From Armatimonadia bacterium (GTDB lineage Bacteria > Armatimonadota > Zipacnadia > Zipacnadales > JABUFB01): a stretch of DNA of 64,000 bases. A program made the position numbers and the translations under genes. The stretch covers positions 23,077 through 87,076 of the forward strand of contig JBDKVB010000128.1 of NCBI GenBank assembly GCA_039679385.1. The letters run 5' to 3'. The notes beneath the pieces were generated by a model. That model was not told the DNA's origin. It did no database searches and saw nothing but the letters and a program-made list of their open reading frames with translations. Each line of letters opens with the position of its first letter. Within the stretch, counting starts at the first letter, position 1. Of this stretch, positions 42,623-50,841 are shown in pieces.

Positions 42623-43635
42623 TGGGCGACCTCCGCATCTCCTGTGGTTGCCGCTGCCTGGCTCTGCGAGGCACCTGTCTCCTCGGCCTCCTGCTCGCCG
42701 GAGCAGTGACCTGCCTGCCGGTGTTGGCCGAGAACCCCTGGCCGATGAATGCCGACCAGGCCCAGACGCTCCAGCAGGAAGCCGCTCACCAGCTCGCGAG
42801 CGGCACCGAGAAGGCCCTGGAGCTGGCCCCCGGAATCACCCTCACTCTCGTCCTCGTCCCCACAGGGCAGTTCACGATGGGGGCACCCGACGGCGAGTCA
42901 CCTCTCGATCCTGACGAGGGGCCACAGAGTCAGGTCCGCATCACAAAGCCCTTCTGGATGGCCAGGTGCGAGGTCACGAACCAGCTCTATCGCCTATTCG
43001 ACCCCGCCCATGACAGCCGCACCATCGACACGAACTGGAAGGACCGAGTCGGGCCGGGAATCGGCGCCAACGCCGATCAGCAGCCGGTGATCCGCATCTC
43101 CTGGTACGAGGCGATGAGCTTCTGCCGCTGGCTTTCAGAGCGAACCGGGTTGGCCTTCCGGCTTCCCACGGAGCCGGAGTGGGAATGGGCCTGCCGGGCC
43201 GGAACCGCCTCGCCGTGGCAGTGCAGCGCCGACGACCTGTTCCGCTATGCCAACTACGCCGACAGCAGTGTGGCGTCCGTGAAGCCCTGGGCCTTGCGCG
43301 ATGCCGCGCACAATGATGGGGAGCGTGTCTCGGCGGCGGTGGGCAAGTATCTGCCCAATGCCTGGGGGTTGTGCGATCTGCACGGGAATGTCGCAGAGTG
43401 GTGCAGCAGCTTGTACCGGCCCTATCCCTACACAGCCTCCGCCGAAACGACCGACCCGCAGATCACCGATGCCTCGCAGGCTCCGGTCGATCCGGGGGCG
43501 AGAGTGGTTCGCGGAGGCTCCTGGGATGATCGGCCGCTGCGGGCGCGCTCAGCCGCTCGGCAGAGCTACCAGCCGGACTTGCGGGTCTACAACGTCGGCT
43601 TCCGCGTGGTCTGTGCCGCGCTGCCCGGCAAGTAG
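42622..43635 (+). CDS. Secreted FGE-fold (SUMF1-like) protein
   Basis: 337 residues; its ATG overlaps the HzsA-related stop, so the two are translationally coupled. Signal peptide about 1-35 (hydrophobic, ending VLAE). FGE fold: VPTGQFTMGAPDGE, MARCEVTNQLYRLF, FCRWLSERTGLAFRLPTEPEWEWACRAGT, GLCDLHGNVAEWCSS, VRGGSWDDRPLRARSAARQSY and NVGFRVV. The segment after RGGS has no cysteine where human SUMF1 has Cys336 and Cys341, so it should not oxidise sulfatase Cys. It may bind or modify something on the partner cytochrome. Exported with it. Confidence 0.82.
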   Translation: MGDLRISCGCRCLALRGTCLLGLLLAGAVTCLPVLAENPWPMNADQAQTLQQEAAHQLASGTEKALELAPGITLTLVLVPTGQFTMGAPDGESPLDPDEGPQSQVRITKPFWMARCEVTNQLYRLFDPAHDSRTIDTNWKDRVGPGIGANADQQPVIRISWYEAMSFCRWLSERTGLAFRLPTEPEWEWACRAGTASPWQCSADDLFRYANYADSSVASVKPWALRDAAHNDGERVSAAVGKYLPNAWGLCDLHGNVAEWCSSLYRPYPYTASAETTDPQITDASQAPVDPGARVVRGGSWDDRPLRARSAARQSYQPDLRVYNVGFRVVCAALPGK

Positions 43636-43680
43636 GAGCGCGACCAGGCTGGCTGGCGGCAGTGAGTGCGGGCGTCACCG

Positions 43681-44601
43681 CTACCCTTGCACGAGCGCCT
43701 CGATCTGGTCGACACTCAGCCGGTTCACGGCAGCGCCGGAGCCACCGGCAATCCGGGCGCCTGCGGCGTTGCCCCACTGCAAGCACTCCCGCGGGCTCTT
43801 GCCGGCCAGCATCGCGGTCAGGAATCCCGCGTTGAAGGCGTCACCGCAGCAGGTCGTATCCACCACGGAAATGCTGTAGCCCGGTGCGAAGTGCTCGCCC
43901 TTTGCGTCGACCAGCAGCGACCCTTCAGCCCCGAGCTTCATCGCAATCGCCGCTCCGGACTCCGACAGCTTCCGAGCCGCCGCTCGGGGATCCTCGGTCC
44001 TCGCGATGGCCGGTCCCTCGACCTCGTTAGGGACGAACACGCTTGCGTAGCGCAGAGCCTCCTGGATCCCGCCGTCCCACTCCTCGAAGGGGTCATAGCC
44101 GGTGTCCAGCGACGTCGACAGTCCCAGTTCCTGTGCCCGCGCCAGCACCCTGGGCACGTCCGGCCGCAGCTTCTGCTGCATGAAATAGCTGCCGATGTGC
44201 ACGTGCCGCGCCTGCCGCAGCAGGTCGTCCTCCGCATCGGCCGCCGTCAGGGAGTCGATCGTGCCCAGATAGGTCACGAAAGCCCGGTCCCTGGCTCCGG
44301 ACAGCGACACGGTGATGCCCGTCCGCAGCTCGGGGTCACGCACGATCAGCTCCGTCGAGACGCCGATCTTCTCGAGTTCCGCGAGCAGGAAGTCGCCGAA
44401 GTCGTCCTTGCCGACCCGTGCCCGGAGTGCCACCTTCATCCCCAGGCGCGAGGCGAAGATCGCCACGTTGGCCGTCGAACCGCCCACGTGCATCCCGACC
44501 GCGTCCGCCAGCACCTCCTCGCCGAAGTTCGGGAGTCGGTCCACGCCCGAGAGGATGAGGTCAACGTTCACTTCGCCAAGGCACAGGATGTCGTAAGCCA
44601 T
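43681..44601 (-). CDS. PfkB-family carbohydrate kinase
   Basis: 306 residues from ATG at 44601, where the family N terminus begins (YDILCLGEVNVDLIL). PfkB signatures: GGSTANVAIFASRLG near 35-50 and the C-terminal ATP/anion-hole block, which reads DTTCCGDAFNAGFLTAML. The usual DTTGAGDAF has become DTTCCGDAF, so both small residues before the catalytic Asp are Cys. It phosphorylates a sugar or sugar acid (ribokinase- or KDG-kinase-like). Convergent with the FGE-fold gene, 45 bp apart. No Shine-Dalgarno site visible. Confidence 0.88.
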   Translation of the reverse strand: MAYDILCLGEVNVDLILSGVDRLPNFGEEVLADAVGMHVGGSTANVAIFASRLGMKVALRARVGKDDFGDFLLAELEKIGVSTELIVRDPELRTGITVSLSGARDRAFVTYLGTIDSLTAADAEDDLLRQARHVHIGSYFMQQKLRPDVPRVLARAQELGLSTSLDTGYDPFEEWDGGIQEALRYASVFVPNEVEGPAIARTEDPRAAARKLSESGAAIAMKLGAEGSLLVDAKGEHFAPGYSISVVDTTCCGDAFNAGFLTAMLAGKSPRECLQWGNAAGARIAGGSGAAVNRLSVDQIEALVQG

Positions 44602-44708
44602 GAAAGTAGGGTATCCGTTGCAATTGGTCTCAGACCCGCGCAAGCGGGTGCAGTCTGTCTGGGGACGCCCTGGGCGGCCCTCTGCTTCAGCATACGGGCC
44701 AGCGGGCG

Positions 44709-46136
44709 TTACTGGGGACTTCCCAGAGGCGTCCTCGTGACGTTCAGGCTCAGGGGTTCTCCGACGCTCGTGGTCTTGTGCAGCCAGGCCTTCAGGTCGG
44801 GAATCGGCTTCAGGGAGAACTGCAGTCCGGGTGCGCCGCCTTCGGGTTCAGCACGTCCGGCGACTCGAACAGCCACACCCGACATGGCCCCGACGCTGAC
44901 CGCCTCCACCACTGTCTCCGCCTTCGAGGGCAGGACTCGCCGCACCTCGAACTCACCCTTGACAGTGTTCCACACCGGTTCCTTGACTGCGCCGTTCTTT
45001 TCCAGGTACAGCTTCGTGGCGATCCACATCTTCTGGCCCACGGCGGCCTTGGTACCCTTCGGGAAGCGGGCGCTGACGGCGATCTCCTCCAGGCCAAGCC
45101 TCGCCCGGCGGATCTGTCCTTCGACGCCTGATTGCCGCCAGTAGACGAAGGCTCCTCCGTCCGGAGAGCAGGTCATCCCGCAGGGCGCACCGGCCTCCAG
45201 ACCGGCGTTCTCCAGGGCGCTTCCCGGCACCTGCCGCTGCTCGAGGTCTGCCATCGAGACCGACCACAGCGCCCGGCGTCTTGCGAACAGCAGCGCACTG
45301 GCATCCGGCAGCCAACAGGCCGCGCCGGCGTCGTCAGTTACCTTCGTCGGCGGCTGCTTGCCTCGTCCACCGACCCACAGCGCCGCATTGGCGTCGAAGT
45401 AGGAGAAGAGAGCTCCGCCAGGCTTTGCACGGTCGTGGTCGGCCTCTGCGCCAAGCTCCACGGTGCGTCCTGACACCGAGAGCCGAAAGCACGTCTTCGA
45501 GTGGTCAGTCCACACTGCGATCGGGTCGCTGCCTGGCGAGGTGCGCAGGCCTGTCCATTGCCCGCCCTCGGCCTCGACCAGCGGACGCGGCGCACCAGTC
45601 TGCGCGTCGATGGCCAGCGCAAGGCAGTTGCGGGCGTTGTAGGTGAGGGTGCACAGCGTGCCCTCCACCGGCCACGCCAGATGCATCGCCGGGGTAACCT
45701 GGCGTGGGTCACCGACAAACCGCGGCTGACCTCCGCTCACCGGCACGATGGCGAGTTGTGCCCAGGTGCCGCCTGTGGTGCTCCAGTAGGCGATCTCCTG
45801 CCGCGATGGCGACAGGGCAAAGCGCGGAGTCGCAGGCCGCTCGAGCTTCACCACCGGCCCGGCAGCCGGGGCTACCGCGATCATGGGCTTCGCCGGCCAC
45901 TGCTCCCAGCCGCCGACCACCACGCCGCGGTTATCCGCGAGCCACTCCACCGAGTCCGCGAGACCGTCCATCACCGCTGTGTCCGACAGAACGAGCAACT
46001 GCCGGAACTGGGCCGACGAGAGGGCATAGGCAGGAGCTGACAGGATCGCGCCGATCCCTGCAAGCACGGCTACTCGTACCACGGGCGTCCATCGCATCGT
46101 GTCCAGGAACCTCACTAGCGTCCTGTGCCGGGCCAC
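44709..46136 (-). CDS. Secreted TolB/PD40-like propeller protein
   Basis: 475 residues; an internal Met at 46097 (MRWTPVVRVAV) is an equally good start just before the signal peptide (cleavage near AYALS). Propeller-like strands recur (PRFALSPSRQEIAYWS, LAWPVEGTLCTLTYNARN, DASALLFARRRALWSVSM, MTCSPDGGAFVYWR), followed by a C-terminal beta domain (AVSARFPKGTKAAVGQKMW). No catalytic motif and no repeat of known ligand specificity. It is followed by the PfkB gene (108 nt downstream on the same strand). Probably periplasmic; function unknown. Confidence 0.6.
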   Translation of the reverse strand: MARHRTLVRFLDTMRWTPVVRVAVLAGIGAILSAPAYALSSAQFRQLLVLSDTAVMDGLADSVEWLADNRGVVVGGWEQWPAKPMIAVAPAAGPVVKLERPATPRFALSPSRQEIAYWSTTGGTWAQLAIVPVSGGQPRFVGDPRQVTPAMHLAWPVEGTLCTLTYNARNCLALAIDAQTGAPRPLVEAEGGQWTGLRTSPGSDPIAVWTDHSKTCFRLSVSGRTVELGAEADHDRAKPGGALFSYFDANAALWVGGRGKQPPTKVTDDAGAACWLPDASALLFARRRALWSVSMADLEQRQVPGSALENAGLEAGAPCGMTCSPDGGAFVYWRQSGVEGQIRRARLGLEEIAVSARFPKGTKAAVGQKMWIATKLYLEKNGAVKEPVWNTVKGEFEVRRVLPSKAETVVEAVSVGAMSGVAVRVAGRAEPEGGAPGLQFSLKPIPDLKAWLHKTTSVGEPLSLNVTRTPLGSPQ

Positions 46137-46153
46137 TGCTCGACGTCGACCGG

Positions 46154-46954
46154 CTAGTGCAGGACGAACTTCTCTATCGCTTCGCCCACGCCTTCAGGGC
46201 CACTCTCTGCCACGTACTTCGCCGCCGCCTTCACCGGCTCCTGAGCATAGACCATCGCCACGCCGAAGCCCGACATCTGCACGAGCTCCAGGTCGTTGAG
46301 CATGTCGCCCATGCCCATGGTCTGCTCCATCGGGATGCCCAGGTGTGCGGCCAGCCACTGCAGGGCCTTGCCCTTCCCGGCCTCGGCGTTGAGGAACTCG
46401 ATGTACTCGGGCATCGACCGCGTGACGAACAGGCGCTCACCGTGCTGTTGCTGCCCCTCCGACAGCACGGTCTCGGCATCCTCCGGCGGCACGCAGACGA
46501 GTATCTTCGTCGGCTCCTGACCATCAAAGCGGCGCAGATCCCCGGCCGGAACGGGCAGGACGCCCGTGCGCGACCAGTAAAGCCGCGACCACGCCGACAT
46601 CCGTGTCACGTACATTATGTCGTTCAGATAGTAATGGATGTGGTACCGTCGGTCTACACAGTACTGGACGATCTGCGCTGCCAGGTCGGCCGGTACCGGT
46701 CGGCTGTAGAGGGGCTCCGAGTCGCCGGGCCTGCGGATCAGTGCGCCGTTGTAGGAGATGATCGGCACGCCTTCGAGCCCCAGACGCTCCACGAACTGCT
46801 CGGCGGAGCTGTGAGGACGACCTGTGGCGATGGCGACCGTCACGCCCTGGGCGGTTGCGGCCCTGATGGCATCGATGTTGCGTTGGGAGACCTCGTGGGC
46901 ATTGAGTACCAGGGTTCCGTCGAGGTCGATCCCGATCAAACGGATGTCGGGCAA
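46154..46954 (-). CDS. HAD-superfamily (Cof-type) sugar phosphatase
   Basis: 266 residues. HAD motif I IGIDLDGTL (Asp10, Asp12), motif II IATGR, motif III Lys in EAGKGKALQWLAAHLG and motif IV MGDMLNDLELV. The large C2-type cap between motifs II and III identifies the Cof (IIB) subfamily, which removes phosphate from sugar phosphates or nucleotides. Cytoplasmic. It lies 17 nt upstream of the TolB-like gene's start on the same strand. Confidence 0.9.
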   Translation of the reverse strand: MPDIRLIGIDLDGTLVLNAHEVSQRNIDAIRAATAQGVTVAIATGRPHSSAEQFVERLGLEGVPIISYNGALIRRPGDSEPLYSRPVPADLAAQIVQYCVDRRYHIHYYLNDIMYVTRMSAWSRLYWSRTGVLPVPAGDLRRFDGQEPTKILVCVPPEDAETVLSEGQQQHGERLFVTRSMPEYIEFLNAEAGKGKALQWLAAHLGIPMEQTMGMGDMLNDLELVQMSGFGVAMVYAQEPVKAAAKYVAESGPEGVGEAIEKFVLH

Positions 46955-47120
46955 GGGATATCACCTGCTAAGTCGAATAGGGCCACGATACACGAGGGTC
47001 TTTCGAGTGCCCCGCGGAAAGGGCAGACGGATTACTGTCGGCCCATTATAGCAGACGACCCCACTTGCGTGAACTCGCCGGCGGCCTGCGCCGAGAGCGG
47101 ATCCCACTCAGGAGGAGACC

Positions 47121-48464
47121 ATGCCTCGCAGTCATCCCAATATCGTCTTCGTCTTCGCCGACCAGATGCGCGCCTGTGATGCCGGATTCATGGGCAACCC
47201 GCAGGTTCACACCCCGAACATGGACCGGCTCGCGGCCGAGGGCGTGACCTTTACCCATGCGGTCTCCGCCTGTCCTGTGTGTACGCCCTATCGCGCTGCG
47301 CTGCTCACCGGCCGACACAACCTGAGCAATGGCATGGTGCTCAACGACGTGCGTCTCCCGGTCACGGAGCGGTCGATCGCACACGTCCTCAACGAGGCGG
47401 GCTATGACACCGCCTACATCGGCAAGTGGCACCTCGATGGGCCTCATCGCTCGGCCTTCACACCGCCGGGACCGCGTCGGCAGGGGTTCGGCTACTGGGC
47501 CGTCTCCAACTGCTGCCACAACTACATGCACTCCTTCTACTACCGTGACGACCCGGAGCCAATCTGGATCGAGGGCTACGATGCCGACCATTTCACCGAC
47601 CTCACCGTCGACTACGTGCGCAGCCACCAGGAGCAGCCCTTCTGCGTGTTCCTGTCCTTCGGACCGCCGCATGACCCGTGCTTGCTGATGCCCGATTCGT
47701 ACCATGTGCACAACCCGGCCGACATCAAGCTTCGCCCGAACGTAAAGAACTGCGATCCGCGGGAGGAAATCGCGGGCTACTACTCGCATATAGCAGCCCT
47801 CGACCGCAACCTGGGTCGGATCATGGCCGCCGTAGACGAGTCGGGCCTCGCCGACGACACCATCGTCGTCTTCACCTCCGACCATGGCGACATGCTGGGC
47901 AGTCAGGGGATGCACCGCAAACAGAAGCCCTGGGACGAGAGTATCATGGTGCCCTATGCCATGCGTTGGCCCGGGCATTCCCCTGCCGGGAAGCGCACGG
48001 ACTCACTGCTGAATGTGCCCGACCTGATGCCGACGCTGCTGGATCTGGCGCAGGTGCCGATCCCGGAGACCGTCGAGGGAGAGAGCCTGGCTCAGGCGGC
48101 CCTGACCGGCGAACACTGCGGGCCCGAGTCCGCCTTCATCTACAACCTCTGCCCCTTCATCGAGCCGATTCCGGAGTGGCGTGGTGTGCGGACCGTGCGC
48201 TATACCTATGTCAAGACGCTGGAGGGTCCCTGGCTGCTATACGACAACGAGGCCGACCCCTACCAGCTCAAGAACCTGGTCAACTCGCCCGAAGTCGCCG
48301 GGGTGCAGGCACACCTGGAGGACGAGCTCCAGGGTTGGCTGCGCAGGACCGGAGACGATTTCCGCCCCCGAGACGAGTACTGGCGGCGCTTCGGGTATAC
48401 GGTGGATGACAAGTTCCAGTACCCCATGGAAGGCAGGCAGTTCGGGCTCGTGCCCGAGCCATGA
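47121..48464 (+). CDS. Cytoplasmic-type sulfatase
   Basis: 447 residues, GGAGGAG upstream. No signal peptide. Alkaline-phosphatase-superfamily metal site VFVFADQMR, formylglycine motif CTPYR (Cys54-Arg58), TGRHNLSNGMV, GKWHLDGPHR, FTSDHGDMLGSQGMH. Motifs place it with the sulfatase/heparan-type (S1) enzymes. Lacking a signal, it would act on imported sulfated sugars. The next gene, a transporter 45 bp downstream, is probably in the same operon and may bring the substrate in. Confidence 0.9.
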   Translation: MPRSHPNIVFVFADQMRACDAGFMGNPQVHTPNMDRLAAEGVTFTHAVSACPVCTPYRAALLTGRHNLSNGMVLNDVRLPVTERSIAHVLNEAGYDTAYIGKWHLDGPHRSAFTPPGPRRQGFGYWAVSNCCHNYMHSFYYRDDPEPIWIEGYDADHFTDLTVDYVRSHQEQPFCVFLSFGPPHDPCLLMPDSYHVHNPADIKLRPNVKNCDPREEIAGYYSHIAALDRNLGRIMAAVDESGLADDTIVVFTSDHGDMLGSQGMHRKQKPWDESIMVPYAMRWPGHSPAGKRTDSLLNVPDLMPTLLDLAQVPIPETVEGESLAQAALTGEHCGPESAFIYNLCPFIEPIPEWRGVRTVRYTYVKTLEGPWLLYDNEADPYQLKNLVNSPEVAGVQAHLEDELQGWLRRTGDDFRPRDEYWRRFGYTVDDKFQYPMEGRQFGLVPEP

Positions 48465-48509
48465 CTCGTCGGCCCTTAGGCCGAGAAGGATGTCGTCTGG
48501 AGCTAACGC

Positions 48510-50795
48510 ATGGACCAACGCAAGCCTCTACCACCACAACAAGTCGCCCATGCGCTGCGCCACTTCATCCTGTGTGGCGTCCTGTGGGCTGTCTATGGGC
48601 CAAATGCCACTCCGGCCGGTTCGATCTTCTCCGGCTTCGGCCTGCATATCGGCCTCAGTGATGCCCAGATCGCCTTCCTTGTCAGCCTCTCCTCGCTGGC
48701 CGGCACCTCGCAACTGGTCACCTTCTACCTGACCCGGGCGATCCGCAACAAGCGCCTGTTCATGGTCTTGGTCGGCCAGTTGGAGATCACCTCGGCCAGC
48801 GCCATCGTCCTGACCGGGCTCCTGGCGACGCAGTTCCGCTTCGGCGCTGTGGCCGTCCTCTTGGTGACCGCCTACCTGATCGGCCACACCGTCAACCCGC
48901 ACTTCAGCTCATGGCTCAGCAACGTGATCCCCGAGAACGTCCGGGCGCCCTACATCGGCCGGCGGATGTTCGCGATCACGGTCTCGAGCATGATCTGGCT
49001 GTATGTCGCCAGTGAGGGCGTTGACCTTCTCCCGAAGCCCTCTGGCTTCTACCTGGCCTTTGCCGTTGGCTGGGTGGCCGGTCTCCTGGGCTACTGGCTC
49101 CTCCTTGTCACCCCCTATCCGGCCACTGAACCATCGGCTGGGGCGAGCTTCGGCAAGAGCCTGCTCGAGCCCATGCGAAACCGCGACTTTCGGCTTCTGG
49201 CCCTGTTCCTGTGTACGTGGAACGTGGCACTCTCCATGGCCGGGGCGCTCAGCGGCGTGTACATGATCAAGTACCTGGGCCTGTCGTACAGCCGCATCGC
49301 CATCTACACCAACATCACCCTGGCGCTGATGATGGCCGGGTACCTCGGTACCGGTGCCCTTGCTCAGCGCTACGGGTCCAAGCCTCTTACGCAGATCGCC
49401 ATTGTGCCGGGTCTGGTCGTGCCGGCGTTGTGGGCGATCATGGACAAGAGCAACTGCGGGCTGTTGCTGCCCATCGCCTGCATGCTCGGCGGCCTCTCGG
49501 TCTCAGCGATCAACGTGGCGCTCGGGAGCCTGCTGTACAAGATCGTCCCCTCGGGCGTCGAGAACAGCGCTTACTTCGCCAACTGGACGGGGCTGGCGGC
49601 CCTTGCCGCAGCCATCGGTCCCTTCCTGGCCGGCACCTTGCGCAATGTGCTGCCTCCCGAGGTGGTCCTGCTGGGCTGGCAGTTCAACACCCTCCAGGCC
49701 ATCTTCGCGGCAAGTGGTGTGCTCTACCTATTCCCACTGGTTCTGTCGGCTTTCATTGTCGAGGCCGCGGCTGCCTCGCCCCGGTATGTGCTTGGGCAGT
49801 TCCGCGGCAACCTGTTGGGCCTGGCCTTCAGCTTTGCCCTCTACAGTGTGGCCCGCGACAACGAGGCTCGTGCCGAAGCTCTGCGGCGTCTGGGGAGGAC
49901 CAAATCGCCTTTGGCCCTGACACCACTTGTCAGGGGCTTACGCCATGTGAGCCATGAAGTGCGCAGTGAAGCAGCGAAGGGATTGGGGGAGGGCCAGTTC
50001 GCCGAAGCCGTCGAGCCGCTCGTCGAAGCGCTCGAGGATAAGCGCTCGGACATCCGTCCCGAAGCGGCCGAAGCGCTGGGCAAGATCGGTCACCGGGCAG
50101 TCGCCGGGCCGCTGCTCAAGGCCCTGGAGGACGACGACCCACGGGTGCGCATGAGTGCAGCACTGGCGCTGGGGGATGTCGGCGGTCAGGATGCCCAGGA
50201 CGCGCTGCTGCAGGCCTTGCGAGAGAACGTCGATCCGGCGCTGTTCCCGACGCTGGTGGAGGCTGCGTCACACCGTCCAGACCTGCGTATCGTCGAGCCC
50301 GTCATGGCCGGACTGCCGCAGGTCTCGCTGCCCGTTATCCGGATGCAGGTCATCAACGGCGTCTGTCGCGTCCTCGGCGAGAAGAACCACTTCTACCGCC
50401 TGGCCACCGCCGATGCCCTTGAGCGTGCCGGTCTCAGCGAGCCGATGATGCAGCGCGTCCTTCGGCTGCTGACCCGGGCGGCCACGCTGCGGAAGGACTG
50501 GGAGGCCCTGCCCGAGCCGGCGAAGCAGGCTGTGGAAGCCCTGGCCGGCGACAACCTGGAGGCCTTCACCCAGCACACCCGCCAGATCGCCGAGAAGGTG
50601 CTGGCGGTGCCCGATGCTCCGCCGCTCGCCGCTCATGCAGCCCTGGCGATCTGTAGCTACCTGGACAGCATGCCCGAGAGCTTGGCAGCCGACGAGGGCG
50701 TCGTATTCCCCATCATTGCCATGACCGCCCTGGGACGCTCTCTATCCGGCCGTCACCCTCAGGACCATCCGGAGAGTCAGGAAGCCCCGCGGTAG
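48510..50795 (+). CDS. MFS-type transporter fused to HEAT repeats
   Basis: 761 residues, GGAG 8 nt before the ATG. Residues about 15-425 have twelve hydrophobic helices with a major-facilitator layout (GLHIGLSDAQIAFLVSLSSLAG, NVRAPYIGRRMF between helices 4 and 5, YSRIAIYTNITLALMMAGYLG). From about 440 to 610 the protein turns into armadillo/HEAT (PBS-lyase-like) repeats (EALRRLGRTKSPLALTPLVRGL, VRSEAAKGLGEGQFAEAVEPLVEAL, IRPEAAEALGKIGHRAVAGPLLKAL, VRMSAALALGDVG), then helical sequence to the end. The cytoplasmic tail could dock a partner such as the sulfatase encoded 45 bp upstream. Confidence 0.85.
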   Translation: MDQRKPLPPQQVAHALRHFILCGVLWAVYGPNATPAGSIFSGFGLHIGLSDAQIAFLVSLSSLAGTSQLVTFYLTRAIRNKRLFMVLVGQLEITSASAIVLTGLLATQFRFGAVAVLLVTAYLIGHTVNPHFSSWLSNVIPENVRAPYIGRRMFAITVSSMIWLYVASEGVDLLPKPSGFYLAFAVGWVAGLLGYWLLLVTPYPATEPSAGASFGKSLLEPMRNRDFRLLALFLCTWNVALSMAGALSGVYMIKYLGLSYSRIAIYTNITLALMMAGYLGTGALAQRYGSKPLTQIAIVPGLVVPALWAIMDKSNCGLLLPIACMLGGLSVSAINVALGSLLYKIVPSGVENSAYFANWTGLAALAAAIGPFLAGTLRNVLPPEVVLLGWQFNTLQAIFAASGVLYLFPLVLSAFIVEAAAASPRYVLGQFRGNLLGLAFSFALYSVARDNEARAEALRRLGRTKSPLALTPLVRGLRHVSHEVRSEAAKGLGEGQFAEAVEPLVEALEDKRSDIRPEAAEALGKIGHRAVAGPLLKALEDDDPRVRMSAALALGDVGGQDAQDALLQALRENVDPALFPTLVEAASHRPDLRIVEPVMAGLPQVSLPVIRMQVINGVCRVLGEKNHFYRLATADALERAGLSEPMMQRVLRLLTRAATLRKDWEALPEPAKQAVEALAGDNLEAFTQHTRQIAEKVLAVPDAPPLAAHAALAICSYLDSMPESLAADEGVVFPIIAMTALGRSLSGRHPQDHPESQEAPR

Positions 50796-50810
50796 GATAC
50801 CCGCGGGGCT
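50783..50810. terminator. Bidirectional terminator at convergent stops
   Basis: AGCCCCGCGG / CCGCGGGGCT (10-bp perfect stem, 8-nt loop), overlapping the transporter's TAG stop (50793-50795). It separates the transporter from the convergent sialidase gene. Confidence 0.7.
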
Positions 50811-50841
50811 GTCGAGTAGAGCGACATCAGGCGTCCCTGGC

